Made by a program: the position numbers and the translations under genes
Assembly (NCBI GenBank): GCA_030425945.1
Contig: JAUHZL010000153.1
Location: forward strand, 1 to 7,177
Reading direction: 5' to 3'
From: Alphaproteobacteria bacterium
Lineage (GTDB): Bacteria > Pseudomonadota > Alphaproteobacteria > Rhodobacterales > Rhodobacteraceae
DNA length: 7,177 bases
Notes under the pieces: model-generated
What the model was told of the DNA's origin: nothing
Databases searched by the model: none
The model's input: the letters and a program-made list of their open reading frames with translations, nothing else
Part shown: positions 7,145 through 7,177 of the stretch, piece after piece
How positions within the stretch are numbered: position 1 is the first letter of the stretch
How the letters are laid out: every line of letters starts with the position of its first letter

Positions 7145-7177
7145 ATGTCTCGGCAAGATGTGCGTCTGTCCGACCGG
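7145..7177 (+). CDS. Start of a gene divergent from lysR (cut by window edge)
   Basis: ATG 7145 is preceded by GGAGGG (7131-7136) with an 8-nt spacer, a very good ribosome site. Only 11 codons are visible (MSRQDVRLSDR). An out-of-frame ATG at 7138 is too close to that site. A short Ser/Thr-Arg-Gln-Val-x-Leu-x-Asp-Arg N-terminus resembles what I recall of large indolepyruvate ferredoxin oxidoreductases in this group, but 11 residues cannot establish that. The position opposite the LysR gene and the operator in between suggest it is the regulated target. Confidence 0.65.
   Translation, partial: MSRQDVRLSDR

Overview
The window looks like the chromosome of an alphaproteobacterium of the Rhodobacterales (Rhodobacteraceae/Paracoccaceae type). 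The basis is the high GC content with strong GC preference at third codon positions, the protein sequences, and the neighbourhood purL, bolA, grxD. All taxonomic statements are inference from sequence appearance, because no search could be run.

Layout from left to right: (1) the 3' end of a gene for a LysM-domain protein (+). (2) An Atm1/HMT1-type ABC half-transporter (+). (3) Convergent to it, a compact minus-strand operon bolA, small membrane ORF, grxD, in which both junctions are 4-nt start/stop overlaps. (4) Divergent from bolA, a short plus-strand RTX-type calcium-binding protein. (5) Convergent to that, purL (-), encoding the small-type FGAM synthase subunit. (6) A 284-bp gap upstream of purL that is not empty. 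It holds what looks like a complete small RNA gene on the minus strand: a heat-shock-sigma-like promoter, a 5' stem-loop, a single-stranded CCUCCC linker and a strong intrinsic terminator, about 75 nt in all. (7) A LysR-type regulator (-). (8) A divergent control region with a symmetric T-N11-A operator, and the first 11 codons of a plus-strand gene cut by the window edge.

How the genes fit together: Atm1-type exporters (glutathione-linked sulfur/metal species), the monothiol CGFS glutaredoxin GrxD and BolA all belong to glutathione-dependent iron-sulfur cluster trafficking, so positions 334-3016 form a coherent Fe-S/thiol neighbourhood. purL next to bolA-grxD is a gene order known from many alphaproteobacteria. 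Here a secreted-type RTX gene in opposite orientation lies inside it. The LysR regulator probably controls the divergent gene at the right edge.

The most interesting item is the candidate small RNA at 5898-5972. Its length and architecture, and its heat-shock-type promoter, resemble what I recall of the Rhodobacter StsR sRNA, but the identity is a hypothesis. The second is the unrecognised one-helix membrane protein embedded between bolA and grxD. Both convergent gene junctions carry perfect GC-rich hairpins with a stop codon in the loop.
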